A stretch of 64,000 bases of DNA from Fusicatenibacter saccharivorans (GTDB lineage Bacteria > Bacillota > Clostridia > Lachnospirales > Lachnospiraceae): assembly GCF_027667425.1 (NCBI RefSeq), contig NZ_JAQEGR010000007.1, forward strand, positions 62,001 through 126,000. The letters are read 5' to 3'. A model generated the notes under the pieces. That model was not told where the DNA came from and did not search any database. It was given only the letters and a program-made list of their open reading frames with translations. A program made the position numbers and the translations under genes. Shown here piece by piece: positions 16,543-23,793 of this stretch; position 1 is the stretch's first letter; each line of letters opens with the position of its first letter.

Positions 16543-17169
16543 ATGAAGTTAAGCGAGCTGTTGAATGTGTTGAAAACAGCAGAAACTGTGGAAGAGATGG
16601 ATATGAGACGAGAAGAAATCGCAGCACTGATTCCGGCCGTACGAACCATGTTCGGCTATGATCAGAAGAACAGTGCACATCAGTATGACTTATGGATGCA
16701 TTCCCTCCATGTGGTCTGCAATCTTCCGCGGAGGATGGAAAATGATATGGTCTATCTGGCGGCGCTGCTGCACGATATCGGAAAGCCTGAAGCTCAGTGC
16801 AGGGGAAAACGCGAGGGTGATCCGGACATGCATTACTACGGTCATCCCGAAAAAAGCATGGAAATCGTGCGCGATATCGTGATCCCGGAGCTGGACCGGC
16901 AGGGGTATGTGATTCCGTGTTTCGATGTACAGGAGCTCCTGTATTATGTGAAGTATCATGATGACCACGTCAGTGTGAAATTAAAGCACGTCAGACGCCA
17001 TACGAAAATGGCCAGCTTTGCGATGTTTCAAAACCTGATGCTGCTACAGCTGGCAGATGCCAAAGCACATATCCAGATCCCTGTTATCGCCGAACGGGCA
17101 GAAATCTGCGGACGGCTTGCCGGGGAGGAAGGCAGACTTCTCTATCAGAAAATTCTGGATGGGGAGTAG
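16543..17169 (+). CDS. HD-domain phosphohydrolase resembling the HD domain of CCA-adding enzymes
   Basis: 208 aa from the ATG 10 nt after AGAAAGGGGG. HQYDLWMHSLHVV supplies the first His, LAALLHDIGKPE is the HD motif, MHYYGHPEKSMEIV gives the third His, and YVKYHDDHVSV the following acidic/His cluster. The order and spacing match the C-terminal HD domain of bacterial tRNA nucleotidyltransferases, which has 2',3'-cyclic phosphodiesterase and phosphatase activity on RNA ends; no nucleotidyltransferase domain is present. Standing next to tRNA-shaped RNAs and a Ro60-like protein, it is a good candidate for trimming RNA 3' ends (inference). It is the first gene after the insertion element. Confidence 0.8.
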   Translation: MKLSELLNVLKTAETVEEMDMRREEIAALIPAVRTMFGYDQKNSAHQYDLWMHSLHVVCNLPRRMENDMVYLAALLHDIGKPEAQCRGKREGDPDMHYYGHPEKSMEIVRDIVIPELDRQGYVIPCFDVQELLYYVKYHDDHVSVKLKHVRRHTKMASFAMFQNLMLLQLADAKAHIQIPVIAERAEICGRLAGEEGRLLYQKILDGE

Positions 17170-17173
17170 GCTG

Positions 17174-17413
17174 ATGAGCCGAAGCTGTAAAAAAACGCCC
17201 GTCAGCAAAGGCCGATGCAAAAATTTCCGTTGGGCAAAGCGCGCGGCAAATAAGAGGGTTCGACGGGCGAAAACACTGTGGGGAAAATCAAAAGCATTTC
17301 GAAAAATTTCTGAGACATGGGATATCTGCGACTGGAAATTTTACGGTGAGAGATCCTGGAATCCGAATCGGGAAGAAAAAAATCACTGGGAAAAATGCTA
17401 TTACAGAAAATGA
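17174..17413 (+). CDS. Small very basic protein (79 aa), possible nucleic-acid binder
   Basis: Begins MSRSCKKTPVSKGRCKNF and continues ANKRVRRAK, then SETWDICDWKFYGERSW. Small basic proteins of this MSRSRKKTP...NKRVRR...WDICD type recur in Clostridia genomes and phages, without known function. Roughly a third of the residues are Lys or Arg, fitting RNA or DNA binding. The ATG is 4 nt after the HD gene's stop, and its own stop overlaps an ATG (ATGA at 17410) of the next micro-ORF, so HD, basic protein and micro-ORF form a tightly coupled unit ahead of RNA B. Confidence 0.72.
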   Translation: MSRSCKKTPVSKGRCKNFRWAKRAANKRVRRAKTLWGKSKAFRKISETWDICDWKFYGERSWNPNREEKNHWEKCYYRK

Positions 17414-17508
17414 TCTGGAAAAGATGCATGAAACCATGGATGAATTATGAACCAAGATCCCGAAAGGAAATCCTGAGCTGGGGACAGAAGACAGAAACAC
17501 TAAAATAA
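17410..17508 (+). CDS. Micro-ORF upstream of RNA B (26-32 aa), duplicated at 20218
   Basis: The reading MKPWMNYEPRSRKEILS from ATG 17428 (or from ATG 17410, which overlaps the previous stop) is repeated at 20218 as MKPWMNYEPRSLKEILS. Both are exactly 26 codons long from that Met. Within the first 16 codons the two copies differ at four sites, three of them silent third positions (AAA/AAG, AGA/AGG, TCC/TCT), which favours selection on a peptide. It ends 5 nt before the 5' end of RNA B. Confidence 0.5.
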   Translation: MIWKRCMKPWMNYEPRSRKEILSWGQKTETLK

Positions 17509-17513
17509 CAGAA

Positions 17514-17637
17514 TAAGGCGGTAGTTTAACGGGCAAAACCTGTGCAGAAAAAAAGGTTTCATGTTTGTGGAACACACAGCAACTTTTTGAGGAGAATAGG
17601 GAGGCACAGAATGCAGGTTCAAGTCCTGCCCGCCTTA
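17514..17637 (+). ncRNA. tRNA-like Y RNA candidate B
   Basis: Acceptor-like helix TAAGGCGG (17514-17521) with CCGCCTTA (17630-17637). D arm GTTT/AAAC with loop AACGGGCA, and T arm GCAGG-TTCAAGT-CCTGC (17613-17629). A 6-bp stem CTGTGC/GCACAG (17540-17545 with 17604-17609) replaces the anticodon stem. Inside it, AAAAAG/CTTTTT (17550-17555 with 17583-17588) encloses the hairpin GTTTC/GGAAC (17556-17573) with loop ATGTTTGT and a 3' bulge containing ACAGCAA (17576-17582). No anticodon or CCA. It is 3 nt upstream of RNA C, so the two are likely one precursor. Proposed as a Y RNA of the Ro60-like protein encoded 217 nt downstream. Confidence 0.85.
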
Positions 17638-17640
17638 CGC

Positions 17641-17755
17641 GAGTGAGGTAGCTTAAAAGAAAGAGCGCGAAAAAACGGTCATGTGCGTGACCGTAACGGC
17701 AAACTTTTTTCCAGTGGTAATGGCGAAGATGCCGGTTCAAATCCGGCCCTCACTC
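17641..17755 (+). ncRNA. tRNA-like Y RNA candidate C
   Basis: Acceptor-like helix GAGTGAGG (17641-17648) with CCTCACTC (17748-17755), the same as in RNA A. D arm GCTT/GAGC, T arm GCCGG-TTCAAAT-CCGGC (17731-17747). The insert has GAAAAAA/TTTTTTC (17669-17675 with 17705-17711), the hairpin CGGTC/GACCG (17676-17693) with loop ATGTGCGT, and ACGGCAA (17696-17702) as 3' bulge. All stems differ in sequence from RNA B yet pair, so the bases covary. It ends 98 nt before the Ro60-like start codon. Confidence 0.85.
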
Positions 17756-17853
17756 AGAAAAAAACAGAAGAGCAAACGAGAAAGAATGGAGTCCATAGAT
17801 CCAGAAAAGGATGTCTGGAGAAAACAGTGGAACGAAGGAAAGGAGCGGCAGCG

Positions 17854-19314
17854 ATGGATTTTGCAGAATGGATACGGGAGCAGGCGACAAAAACTTATAC
17901 AGAAAATGGAGCAGTAGCACGGAACACAACCGGCGATGCGCGGCTGGATCTGTTTGCGACAATTGGATCCCTGCGCAGAGCGGATCCGGAAAGAATTGAG
18001 CTTCTGTTTGCGGAAGCATATCAGGCAGACCCGCTGTTCGCATTGAAAATCCTGTTTTATGCGCGTGATATCCGGGAAGGTCTCGGCGAGAGACGTGTCT
18101 TTCGGATTCTACTACAGTATCTTGCCGAGTACCATCCGCAGGCAGTTATTGCCAACCTTGATCTGATTGGTGTTTTCGGCCGTTTTGACGACTGGTACTG
18201 CCTGATCGGAACTGGCGTTGAGGACGAGATGTGGAGTGCCATGAAGCAGCAGCTGGAAGCAGATCTGAAAAACTTTCAGGAGAGAAAAAGCGTTTCCCTG
18301 CTTGCTAAATGGATCAAAACGGCAGACTCTAAAAATACGGAGACGAGAAAACTCGGCATTCTGACGGCGCAGAAACTCGGCTATCCTGTTTACAACTTCA
18401 AAAGAATCGTCCGTTCTCTGCGGAAATATATCGGTGTGCTGGAAGTGAAAATGTCAGAAAGAAAGTGGGAGGAGATCGTTTACCCGGAGGTCTCCGGAAG
18501 AGCCATGATGATTTACAGGAGCGCATTTCGAAAACATGATGAAAAGCGTTTTAACCAGTATCTGTCGAAGGCACTGGATGGAAAAGAAAAGATTCATGCG
18601 GAGACGCTGTACCCGTACGATCTCGTGGAAAAAGTTCTGTATGGACGTCAATGGAATCAGGTATTGGAGGCGCAGTGGAGGCAGCTGCCGGATTATGTGG
18701 CGCAGGAAACGAATGCAATTGTCATTGCAGATGTTTCCGGTTCCATGAGTGGAAGACCCTTGGCGACATCCATTGGTCTTGCTATTTACTTTGCAGAGCG
18801 GAACCGGGGCGCTTACCACAATCTTTTCATGACGTTCAGCCAGAAGCCGGAATTTGTTTCTCTGAGAGGGGAAACCTTGCTGCAGAAAATCAAATACGTC
18901 GAGCGTACGGAATGGGGGATGAATACTAATCTTCAGGCTGCATTTGAGCGGGTTCTGGAAACAGCGATGGATCACGATGTACCGCCGGAAGAAATGCCGA
19001 AAGCGCTGATCGTTGTATCTGACATGGAGATCGACAGATGCGGAGACCGCAATTGGATGTTTTATGATCATATGAAAGAAAAGTACGAGTATTGCGGCTA
19101 CCAATTACCGAATATTATTTTCTGGAATGTAGACAGTCGAAACGATATTTTCCATGCCGACAGTCGGAGAAAAGGTGTCCAGCTATACAGCGGCCAGTCG
19201 GTTACGACATTCCAGAATCTCCTGAACAATATTGACAGCACGCCGGTTAAATCGATGGAAAAAGTGATTGAGAGCGAGCGGTACGCATGCGTCAGAATTG
19301 GAAATGCGGCATAA
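17854..19314 (+). CDS. Ro60-like RNA-binding protein (TROVE/DUF2828 type with VWA domain)
   Basis: 486 aa. I chose ATG 17854 because AGGAG is 8 nt upstream and the longer frame runs back through RNA C. The N-terminal ~300 residues are helical repeats with the DUF2828-type motif FYARDIREGLGERRVFR and EVKMSERKWEEIVY. The C-terminal domain has AIVIADVSGSMSGRPL, a DxSGS MIDAS metal site, and VVSDMEID, the second acidic strand, as in the von Willebrand A domain of Ro60/Rsr. Ro proteins form a ring that holds misfolded or cut RNA in its channel and a Y RNA on its outside. In bacteria they tether exonucleases. Two tRNA-like RNAs lie immediately upstream and one downstream, as expected for its Y RNAs. 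DUF2828 is related to but distinct from classical TROVE. Confidence 0.85.
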   Translation: MDFAEWIREQATKTYTENGAVARNTTGDARLDLFATIGSLRRADPERIELLFAEAYQADPLFALKILFYARDIREGLGERRVFRILLQYLAEYHPQAVIANLDLIGVFGRFDDWYCLIGTGVEDEMWSAMKQQLEADLKNFQERKSVSLLAKWIKTADSKNTETRKLGILTAQKLGYPVYNFKRIVRSLRKYIGVLEVKMSERKWEEIVYPEVSGRAMMIYRSAFRKHDEKRFNQYLSKALDGKEKIHAETLYPYDLVEKVLYGRQWNQVLEAQWRQLPDYVAQETNAIVIADVSGSMSGRPLATSIGLAIYFAERNRGAYHNLFMTFSQKPEFVSLRGETLLQKIKYVERTEWGMNTNLQAAFERVLETAMDHDVPPEEMPKALIVVSDMEIDRCGDRNWMFYDHMKEKYEYCGYQLPNIIFWNVDSRNDIFHADSRRKGVQLYSGQSVTTFQNLLNNIDSTPVKSMEKVIESERYACVRIGNAA

Positions 19315-19411
19315 AAATGTTAAAGTTAGCAGTATGGATAGAAAGCTTTCAAAAGATGTAAAGCTGATATTGAAAAAAAGAATGCAGAAGAATAAAGGAA
19401 AAGAGGACACT

Positions 19412-20101
19412 ATGGCATCAAGCATGATTCACTTGGCAATTGTACAGGAGATGAGAAAGAAAGTCTCGTTTCGAGATATCAACCGCCTGTTCCTTGGGGT
19501 GATTCTGCCGGATGGGGCGGTGGCGGGAAATAGCCATTTAAAGAAGAAAATCTGCGAAAATACCAGATACACATACGATCTCGAATGTTTCCGCGACAGA
19601 TACGGGAAATACATGGAGAAGGATGATTTATATCTCGGCTATTATCTTCATCTGATCCAGGATATGCTGTATCGGAGATTTATGTATGGGGAGCATGGCT
19701 GGAATTCGAGCGTTCCTGGAAATGTAGAAAAACTGCATCGTGACTACGAGATATTAAATGAATATGTTTCGAAAAAATATGGACTTTTCCAGGAAATGAT
19801 CCAGGAGCTGGATCTTACAGAAGAGCCATTGGCACAGCTTGCTGAATTCGATGTGAAAGGTCTTATAAAAGAAGTCCGCGGGGAATTCGTCCAGAGAAAA
19901 GAAGAGAAATTGTCCATCCTTACCAGACAAATGGCCAACGAGTACATCGTACGCGCGACGGAATTCTGCGTGGAAGAGCTAAAGGCACTGTCCAAAGGGA
20001 AATCAGGTCTGGACAGTACTGTGTGGAGCTGGGAAAAACCAGAAAACATATCACATGAAAAATTAAACCAGAAGTTAAATGCAAAAATCGAAAATATGTA
20101 A
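19412..20101 (+). CDS. Zinc-dependent phospholipase C / HD-like helical protein (229 aa)
   Basis: AGAGGA precedes ATG 19412. MASSMIHLAIVQEM, LGVILPDGAVAGNSH and LGYYLHLIQDMLYRRFM place His and Asp residues as in zinc-dependent phospholipase C/HD-like proteins, which often begin with an S-x-x-H-L-A-I type N-terminus. A hydrolase acting on a phosphodiester or phosphomonoester is likely; the substrate is unknown. It follows the Ro60-like gene by ~97 nt, and a 3'-end remnant of a paralogue lies at 16357, so it travels with the RNA module. The small gap upstream (19315-19411) has a degenerate copy at 20590-20636. Confidence 0.6.
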   Translation: MASSMIHLAIVQEMRKKVSFRDINRLFLGVILPDGAVAGNSHLKKKICENTRYTYDLECFRDRYGKYMEKDDLYLGYYLHLIQDMLYRRFMYGEHGWNSSVPGNVEKLHRDYEILNEYVSKKYGLFQEMIQELDLTEEPLAQLAEFDVKGLIKEVRGEFVQRKEEKLSILTRQMANEYIVRATEFCVEELKALSKGKSGLDSTVWSWEKPENISHEKLNQKLNAKIENM

Positions 20102-20217
20102 TATAGTATATACAGAACAAAGCACGGACATTCACAAAAAGAACAGAGACGTGCAGAAAGCAGGAATGCAGCAGACACATTTATGAGTGCAGACCGCAGG
20201 CATACAATGTGGGATGT

Positions 20218-20298
20218 ATGAAGCCATGGATGAATTATGAACCAAGGTCTCTGAAGGAAATCCTGAGCTTTAGAGAGAAGGCTGAGGCAGGAAAATAG
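20218..20298 (+). CDS. Micro-ORF upstream of RNA D (26 aa), second copy
   Basis: MKPWMNYEPRSLKEILS... matches the micro-ORF before RNA B in length and sequence, with mostly silent differences. It ends 82 nt before RNA D. No clear ribosome binding site (GGGATGT just upstream). The surrounding 20102-20217 stretch resembles 16400-16530 and contains no gene. Confidence 0.45.
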   Translation: MKPWMNYEPRSLKEILSFREKAEAGK

Positions 20299-20380
20299 CA
20301 TCTCCACCGATGATATAAAGCAAGTCAGAGTGGAACAGCATTTGATACACATCAGTATCCACAAAAAATGTGGCTGAAAA

Positions 20381-20500
20381 TAAGGCGGTAGTTTAACGGG
20401 CAAAACCTGTGCAGAAAAATGTTTCATGTTTGTGGAACGTACAGCAAATTTTTCGTAGAGGATAAGGCACAGAATGCAGGTTCAAGTCCTGCCCGCCTTA
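20381..20500 (+). ncRNA. tRNA-like Y RNA candidate D
   Basis: Near-duplicate of RNA B. Acceptor-like helix TAAGGCGG (20381-20388) with CCGCCTTA (20493-20500), D arm GTTT/AAAC, stem CTGTGC/GCACAG, T arm GCAGG-TTCAAGT-CCTGC. GAAAAAT/ATTTTTC (20414-20420 with 20448-20454) encloses GTTTC-ATGTTTGT-GGAAC and ACAGCAA (20441-20447). Compared with B, the outer stem has changed on both strands (AAAAAG/CTTTTT to AAAAAT/ATTTTT), so pairing is kept. It is followed by a decayed copy of RNA C and the Ro60-like gene. Confidence 0.85.
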
Positions 20501-20639
20501 TGCGATTGAGATAGCTCAAAAGAAAGGAGCGGCAGCGATGGAACAGATCATCGAAAGCGAGCGGTATGCGTGTGTCAGAACAGGGATGTGGAAGAAAAGA
20601 TGTAAAGTTGTGATTGGAAAACAGGATGTAGGAGAATAA
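20501..20639 (+). pseudogene. Internal-deletion remnant of a second RNA C / Ro60-like gene copy
   Basis: Three segments of the 17638-19320 region are found joined here: GCGATTGAGATAGCTCAAAA (start of RNA C, 3' half lost), GGAGCGGCAGCGATGGA (the Ro60-like gene's ribosome binding site and ATG), then the codons for IIESERYACVR (its C-terminus, IESERYACVR in the intact copy). The result is a 33-aa ORF at 20538-20639. A duplicated module that later lost its middle explains it. Confidence 0.82.
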
Positions 20640-20648
20640 AAGAAAAAC

Positions 20649-20688
20649 GGACGCTGCGTTTCAAAGATGAAGCAGTGTCTGTTTTTTA
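20649..20688 (+). terminator. Intrinsic terminator closing the RNA/Ro60 island
   Basis: GGACGCTGC (20649-20657) pairs with GCAGTGTCT (20672-20680), with G-T pairs allowed, followed by GTTTTTT. Confidence 0.75.
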
Positions 20689-20713
20689 CTATATGTAAGA
20701 TACCGGGGTCAAA

Positions 20714-20746
20714 GGGGTCAAAAAGCCTTTTGACCCCAACATCTAT
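20714..20746. repeat. Second copy of the GGGGTCAAAA hairpin repeat
   Basis: GGGGTCAAAA...TTTTGACCCC (20714-20737) plus CAACATCTAT, nearly identical to 16458-16490. Together the two copies bracket the HD/RNA/Ro60 segment. An extra GGGGTCAA precedes it at 20705. It may also act as a two-way terminator at the end of the convergent aminotransferase gene. Confidence 0.7.
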
Positions 20747-20771
20747 TTAAGAAAAGTTGACAGTTGAAAAA

Positions 20772-21959
20772 TTATCCAAAATACTCTCCCGCCAGTTCCT
20801 TAAACGCCGGCAGTGCCCGCTCAATCTGCGCAGTAGTAACGCAATAAGCAATCCGCACGAATCCCGGTGCACCGAAATCGTCGCCTGGAACCAGAAGAAG
20901 TTCGTACTTTTTCGCTTTCTCACAGAACGCATACGCATCCGGTTCCGGAGTTTTCATGAAGAGATAGAAAGCGCCGTCCGGGTGAACGCAGGTGAAGCCG
21001 TAGGCGGTTAATGAATCATACAGCAGATCGCGGTTTTTCTTGTAGACCGAAAGATCAGAAACCTGTCCTGCGCATTTGGCGATGACGTGTTGGATCAGGC
21101 TTGGTGCGCAGACGAAGCCGAGGGCGCGTCCGGCACCGCAGACGGCTGCGTAGATGGTTCTTGCATCATCGACCTCATCCGGAACGAGAACGTAGCCGAT
21201 ACGCTCGCCCGGCAGGGAGAGGGATTTGCTGTAGGAGTAGCAGACCAGCGTGTTTTTGTAATATTTTGTCAGATACGGAACTTCCACGTCTCCGTAGACA
21301 AGCTCGCGGTACGGTTCATCAACGATCAGATAAATCGGATGGCCGTATTCGGCAGATTTTGCTTCCAGAAAAGCAGCGAGCTTCTGAATGCTTTCTTCTG
21401 TGTAGACAACGCCGGACGGATTGTTCGGAGAATTGACGAAAACGCCTTTGGTGTGCGCTGTGACAGCGGCCGAGAGGCGGTCAAAGTCGATCTGGAACGT
21501 GGAAGAATCAGCCGGCGTTTCGATCATGGCTGCGCCTGCAGATTCGATGAAAACACGGTATTCCGGAAAGTACGGGGTAAATACGATATACTCGTCGCCC
21601 GGAACGGTTAAAGCGCCAAGGACGATGCGGAGCGAAGCGGCTGCACCGCAGGTCATATAGAAGTTGTCGGCATGGAACGCGGTACCAAAGCGTTTGTTCA
21701 GGTCGGCTGCAACGGCGGCGCGGGTATCGGCATCGCCTTGCGCGGAGGTGTAGCCGAAGAGATAGTAATCGTCTTTGGAATCAAGCAGCTCCTTGATGGT
21801 CTCATGAACGGAGACCGGAGCCGGGACGTTTGGATTTCCGATACTGAAATCAAAGACATTTTCTGATCCGATCTCGGCAGCGCGTTTTTTACTGTATTCG
21901 AAAATCTCGCGGATTACCGATTTTTTTGTGCCGAGAGTTACCATTTTTTCTGAAATCAT
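20772..21959 (-). CDS. PLP-dependent class I/II aminotransferase (aspartate aminotransferase family)
   Basis: 395 aa with AGGAGGATTGACAC before the ATG. Fold-type I motifs are in order: FSIGNPNVPAP (substrate loop), NSPNNPSG (~residue 175), IVDEPYRELVY, and CYSYSKSLSLPGERIGY with the PLP-binding lysine. Cytosolic transamination between an amino acid and 2-oxoglutarate is the expected reaction; the exact amino acid cannot be read from sequence. It is the last of three minus-strand genes after the lipid pair, 55 nt downstream of the PlsY-like gene. Core-like codon use marks the end of the accessory island. Confidence 0.87.
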   Translation of the reverse strand: MISEKMVTLGTKKSVIREIFEYSKKRAAEIGSENVFDFSIGNPNVPAPVSVHETIKELLDSKDDYYLFGYTSAQGDADTRAAVAADLNKRFGTAFHADNFYMTCGAAASLRIVLGALTVPGDEYIVFTPYFPEYRVFIESAGAAMIETPADSSTFQIDFDRLSAAVTAHTKGVFVNSPNNPSGVVYTEESIQKLAAFLEAKSAEYGHPIYLIVDEPYRELVYGDVEVPYLTKYYKNTLVCYSYSKSLSLPGERIGYVLVPDEVDDARTIYAAVCGAGRALGFVCAPSLIQHVIAKCAGQVSDLSVYKKNRDLLYDSLTAYGFTCVHPDGAFYLFMKTPEPDAYAFCEKAKKYELLLVPGDDFGAPGFVRIAYCVTTAQIERALPAFKELAGEYFG

Positions 21960-22014
21960 GTGTCAATCCTCCTGAAGTAAATTGTTTGCCGCTGTTTTAA
22001 ATGAACTGTAAATA

Positions 22015-22671
22015 TTATTCTTTTTTCTGCTTTTTCCTTATTTTAGCAGACAAAGACTGAATTGTAAATGCAGCATTTTCGGTCTCATGCTCCCGCAGGC
22101 TGAAAAGATGGCGGAAGCACACCACGAGTGATATCAGCAGACTGCCGAGCCGCACGGACGGAAGAAAGCGGGAAATTTGTGCGGCAACGGCAAACCCGGA
22201 GAACGAAACGATCGAGCGCAGACTGTGTGGCTGGATAATGAGAATCAACGAAAACGTCAGATAAAACGCCGCCAGAAGAAGCACCGGCCGCAGATCCGGC
22301 AGGAGGCCGAGCAGCACGCCGAACGAGACAGAGATCGCCTTTCCGCCTTTCGCAGGCTGCAGAAACGGCCATGCGTGTCCGGCCACCGGGGCGAGCAGAA
22401 TCAGGGCGAAAATCCAGGAACCCATCGAAACAGCGGAACTGTGCGCCGCCAGAAACACCGGCAGAAATCCCTTCCCGATATCGCACAGGACGCAGAGCAG
22501 TCCAATCCGCGGTCCGGCCACTGAAAAGGCGTTGAAGGCACCGGGATTCTGATCTTCATTCACAGTTCGGACATCCACGTGGCAGAAGTATTTTGGAATC
22601 AGGTACGAATACAGTACGCTGCCCGAGAGGTACCCGAAGAAACTATAAAACAGATAAGCAGTAAGCATCAT
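22015..22671 (-). CDS. PlsY-like acyl-phosphate:glycerol-3-phosphate acyltransferase
   Basis: 218 aa, multi-spanning. Motifs run SGSVLYSYLIPKY, then DQNPGAFNAF (for the family's GNPGATN block), CDIGKGFLPVF (DxxKG), and GHAWPFLQPAKGGKAIS (GHxxP...KGGK, the phosphate-binding loop). PlsY moves an acyl chain from acyl-phosphate to glycerol-3-phosphate, the first step of phospholipid synthesis. The divergent NPGAFN block and extended C-terminus suggest a second, specialised PlsY rather than the housekeeping one. It starts 6 nt after the glycosyltransferase gene, so both probably act in glycolipid synthesis. Confidence 0.78.
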   Translation of the reverse strand: MMLTAYLFYSFFGYLSGSVLYSYLIPKYFCHVDVRTVNEDQNPGAFNAFSVAGPRIGLLCVLCDIGKGFLPVFLAAHSSAVSMGSWIFALILLAPVAGHAWPFLQPAKGGKAISVSFGVLLGLLPDLRPVLLLAAFYLTFSLILIIQPHSLRSIVSFSGFAVAAQISRFLPSVRLGSLLISLVVCFRHLFSLREHETENAAFTIQSLSAKIRKKQKKE

Positions 22672-22677
22672 AAGCAG

Positions 22678-23793
22678 TTACTCCGAAATTAATTTTTCCA
22701 AAAGGTGTGTAATTGACGTTCCCGCCTGCGGATGGCTGTTTTGATGCTGGGCATCGCGCATCGCAATCTGACGTGCATCATCGCGGGCAAGCGAAATACC
22801 GGCCTCTGCCAGCTCTTTCTGATGTGCGCCGGTCACGGACATTCCGCGTGAGACAAAAAAAGCACGGTTTTTTGTTTCGCAACCCGGAATCGGATCAGTG
22901 TGGACAAGCGGAACGCGCCGCACAGCGGCCTCGGTACTGCTTAAGCCCCCGGGCTTTGTAAACAGCACATCGGCAGCGGCCATATATTCCGCAACGTGGC
23001 GTGTAAAACCGATGATATGTACATTTGGGTTCTTATGGAACTGCAGCCGGAGCGAACGCATCCGTTTTTTATTATTTCCGCAGATGATCACAGCCTGTTC
23101 GCCGTTTTCCAGCCGGGAAACGAGTTCATGTGCGAGCAGATGCACTTTGCCGAATCCCATACTGCCGCTCATGACGAGAAACAGCGGAGCATTCTCGGGA
23201 AGACCGAGATGGCGGCGCACATCCTCTTTGGATGCAGGGCGCGCAAATGCGGGCCGCACCGGAATACCGAGAGGAAGCAGTTTTTCTTCCGGGATGCCGC
23301 AGGATGCAAACTCCGGGATCAGATCCTTGTGCGGAACCACATAGTAATCGCAGTTCGTCTCTTCCCAGAACGGAATGCACGCGTAATCGGTGGCAACGGC
23401 AACGCAGGGAATCGTCAGCCGTCCTTTCTGTTTCATCCAGGTCAGTGTTTCCGCCGGATAAAGATGTGTGGTGACAACGGCATTAAAATGGTTTTGATCA
23501 ATATAATCTGCAAGCGCATTTCCAAGCCGCGCATTTGCATAGTAAACGGGGGATTTCCAGGGAAATTTCCGTACCAGCTCACCAAGCTGATAGAGTGCGC
23601 CGAAGCCGGCCGGAAAAACGGAGACGAGCTTCACATAAGCTCCGCCGACCAGTGCGGAGGTATGCTTTCGTCCGAGGCTCATCAGATCCAGAACCTCGGC
23701 TTCGTGGTGATAAAAATTCAGACTTTCTTTTAATGCAGAGGCCGCAGCATTGTGGCCACCGCCAGTATTGCAGGATAAAATCAGTACCTTCAT
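22678..23793 (-). CDS. Diacylglycerol glucosyltransferase (MGDG-synthase/UgtP-like, GT28)
   Basis: 371 aa from ATG 23793 (GGAG 7 nt upstream), beginning MKVLILSCNTGGGHNAAASA, the glycine-rich acceptor loop of MGDG synthases. FPWKSPVYYANARLG follows, then VVTTHLYPAETL, VMSGSMGFGKVHLL, and the donor site FTKPGGLSSTEAAVRRVPLV. The enzyme adds sugars from UDP-sugar to diacylglycerol on the inner membrane face; products anchor lipoteichoic acid. The PlsY-like gene follows at once, so the pair makes glycolipid precursors. An LTA-synthase-like gene is at 36439, though far away. Confidence 0.85.
   Translation of the reverse strand: MKVLILSCNTGGGHNAAASALKESLNFYHHEAEVLDLMSLGRKHTSALVGGAYVKLVSVFPAGFGALYQLGELVRKFPWKSPVYYANARLGNALADYIDQNHFNAVVTTHLYPAETLTWMKQKGRLTIPCVAVATDYACIPFWEETNCDYYVVPHKDLIPEFASCGIPEEKLLPLGIPVRPAFARPASKEDVRRHLGLPENAPLFLVMSGSMGFGKVHLLAHELVSRLENGEQAVIICGNNKKRMRSLRLQFHKNPNVHIIGFTRHVAEYMAAADVLFTKPGGLSSTEAAVRRVPLVHTDPIPGCETKNRAFFVSRGMSVTGAHQKELAEAGISLARDDARQIAMRDAQHQNSHPQAGTSITHLLEKLISE

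Noticed and set aside
17514..17755. Ordinary tRNA genes carrying an intron
   Set aside because: The inserts are only ~50-70 nt and have no group I intron core; no anticodon stem-loop can be formed by joining the borders, and the insert keeps a common hairpin and ACRGCAA motif, which fits a functional domain rather than an intron.
17683..17853. Long upstream extension of the Ro60-like frame
   Set aside because: It reads through the 3' half of RNA C and lacks a ribosome site; AGGAG is correctly placed for ATG 17854.
16458..20737. The GGGGTCAAAA repeats as ends of one composite transposon
   Set aside because: No transposase lies between them and the second copy lacks hairpin 1, so they look like two separate short elements; the bracket may be chance.
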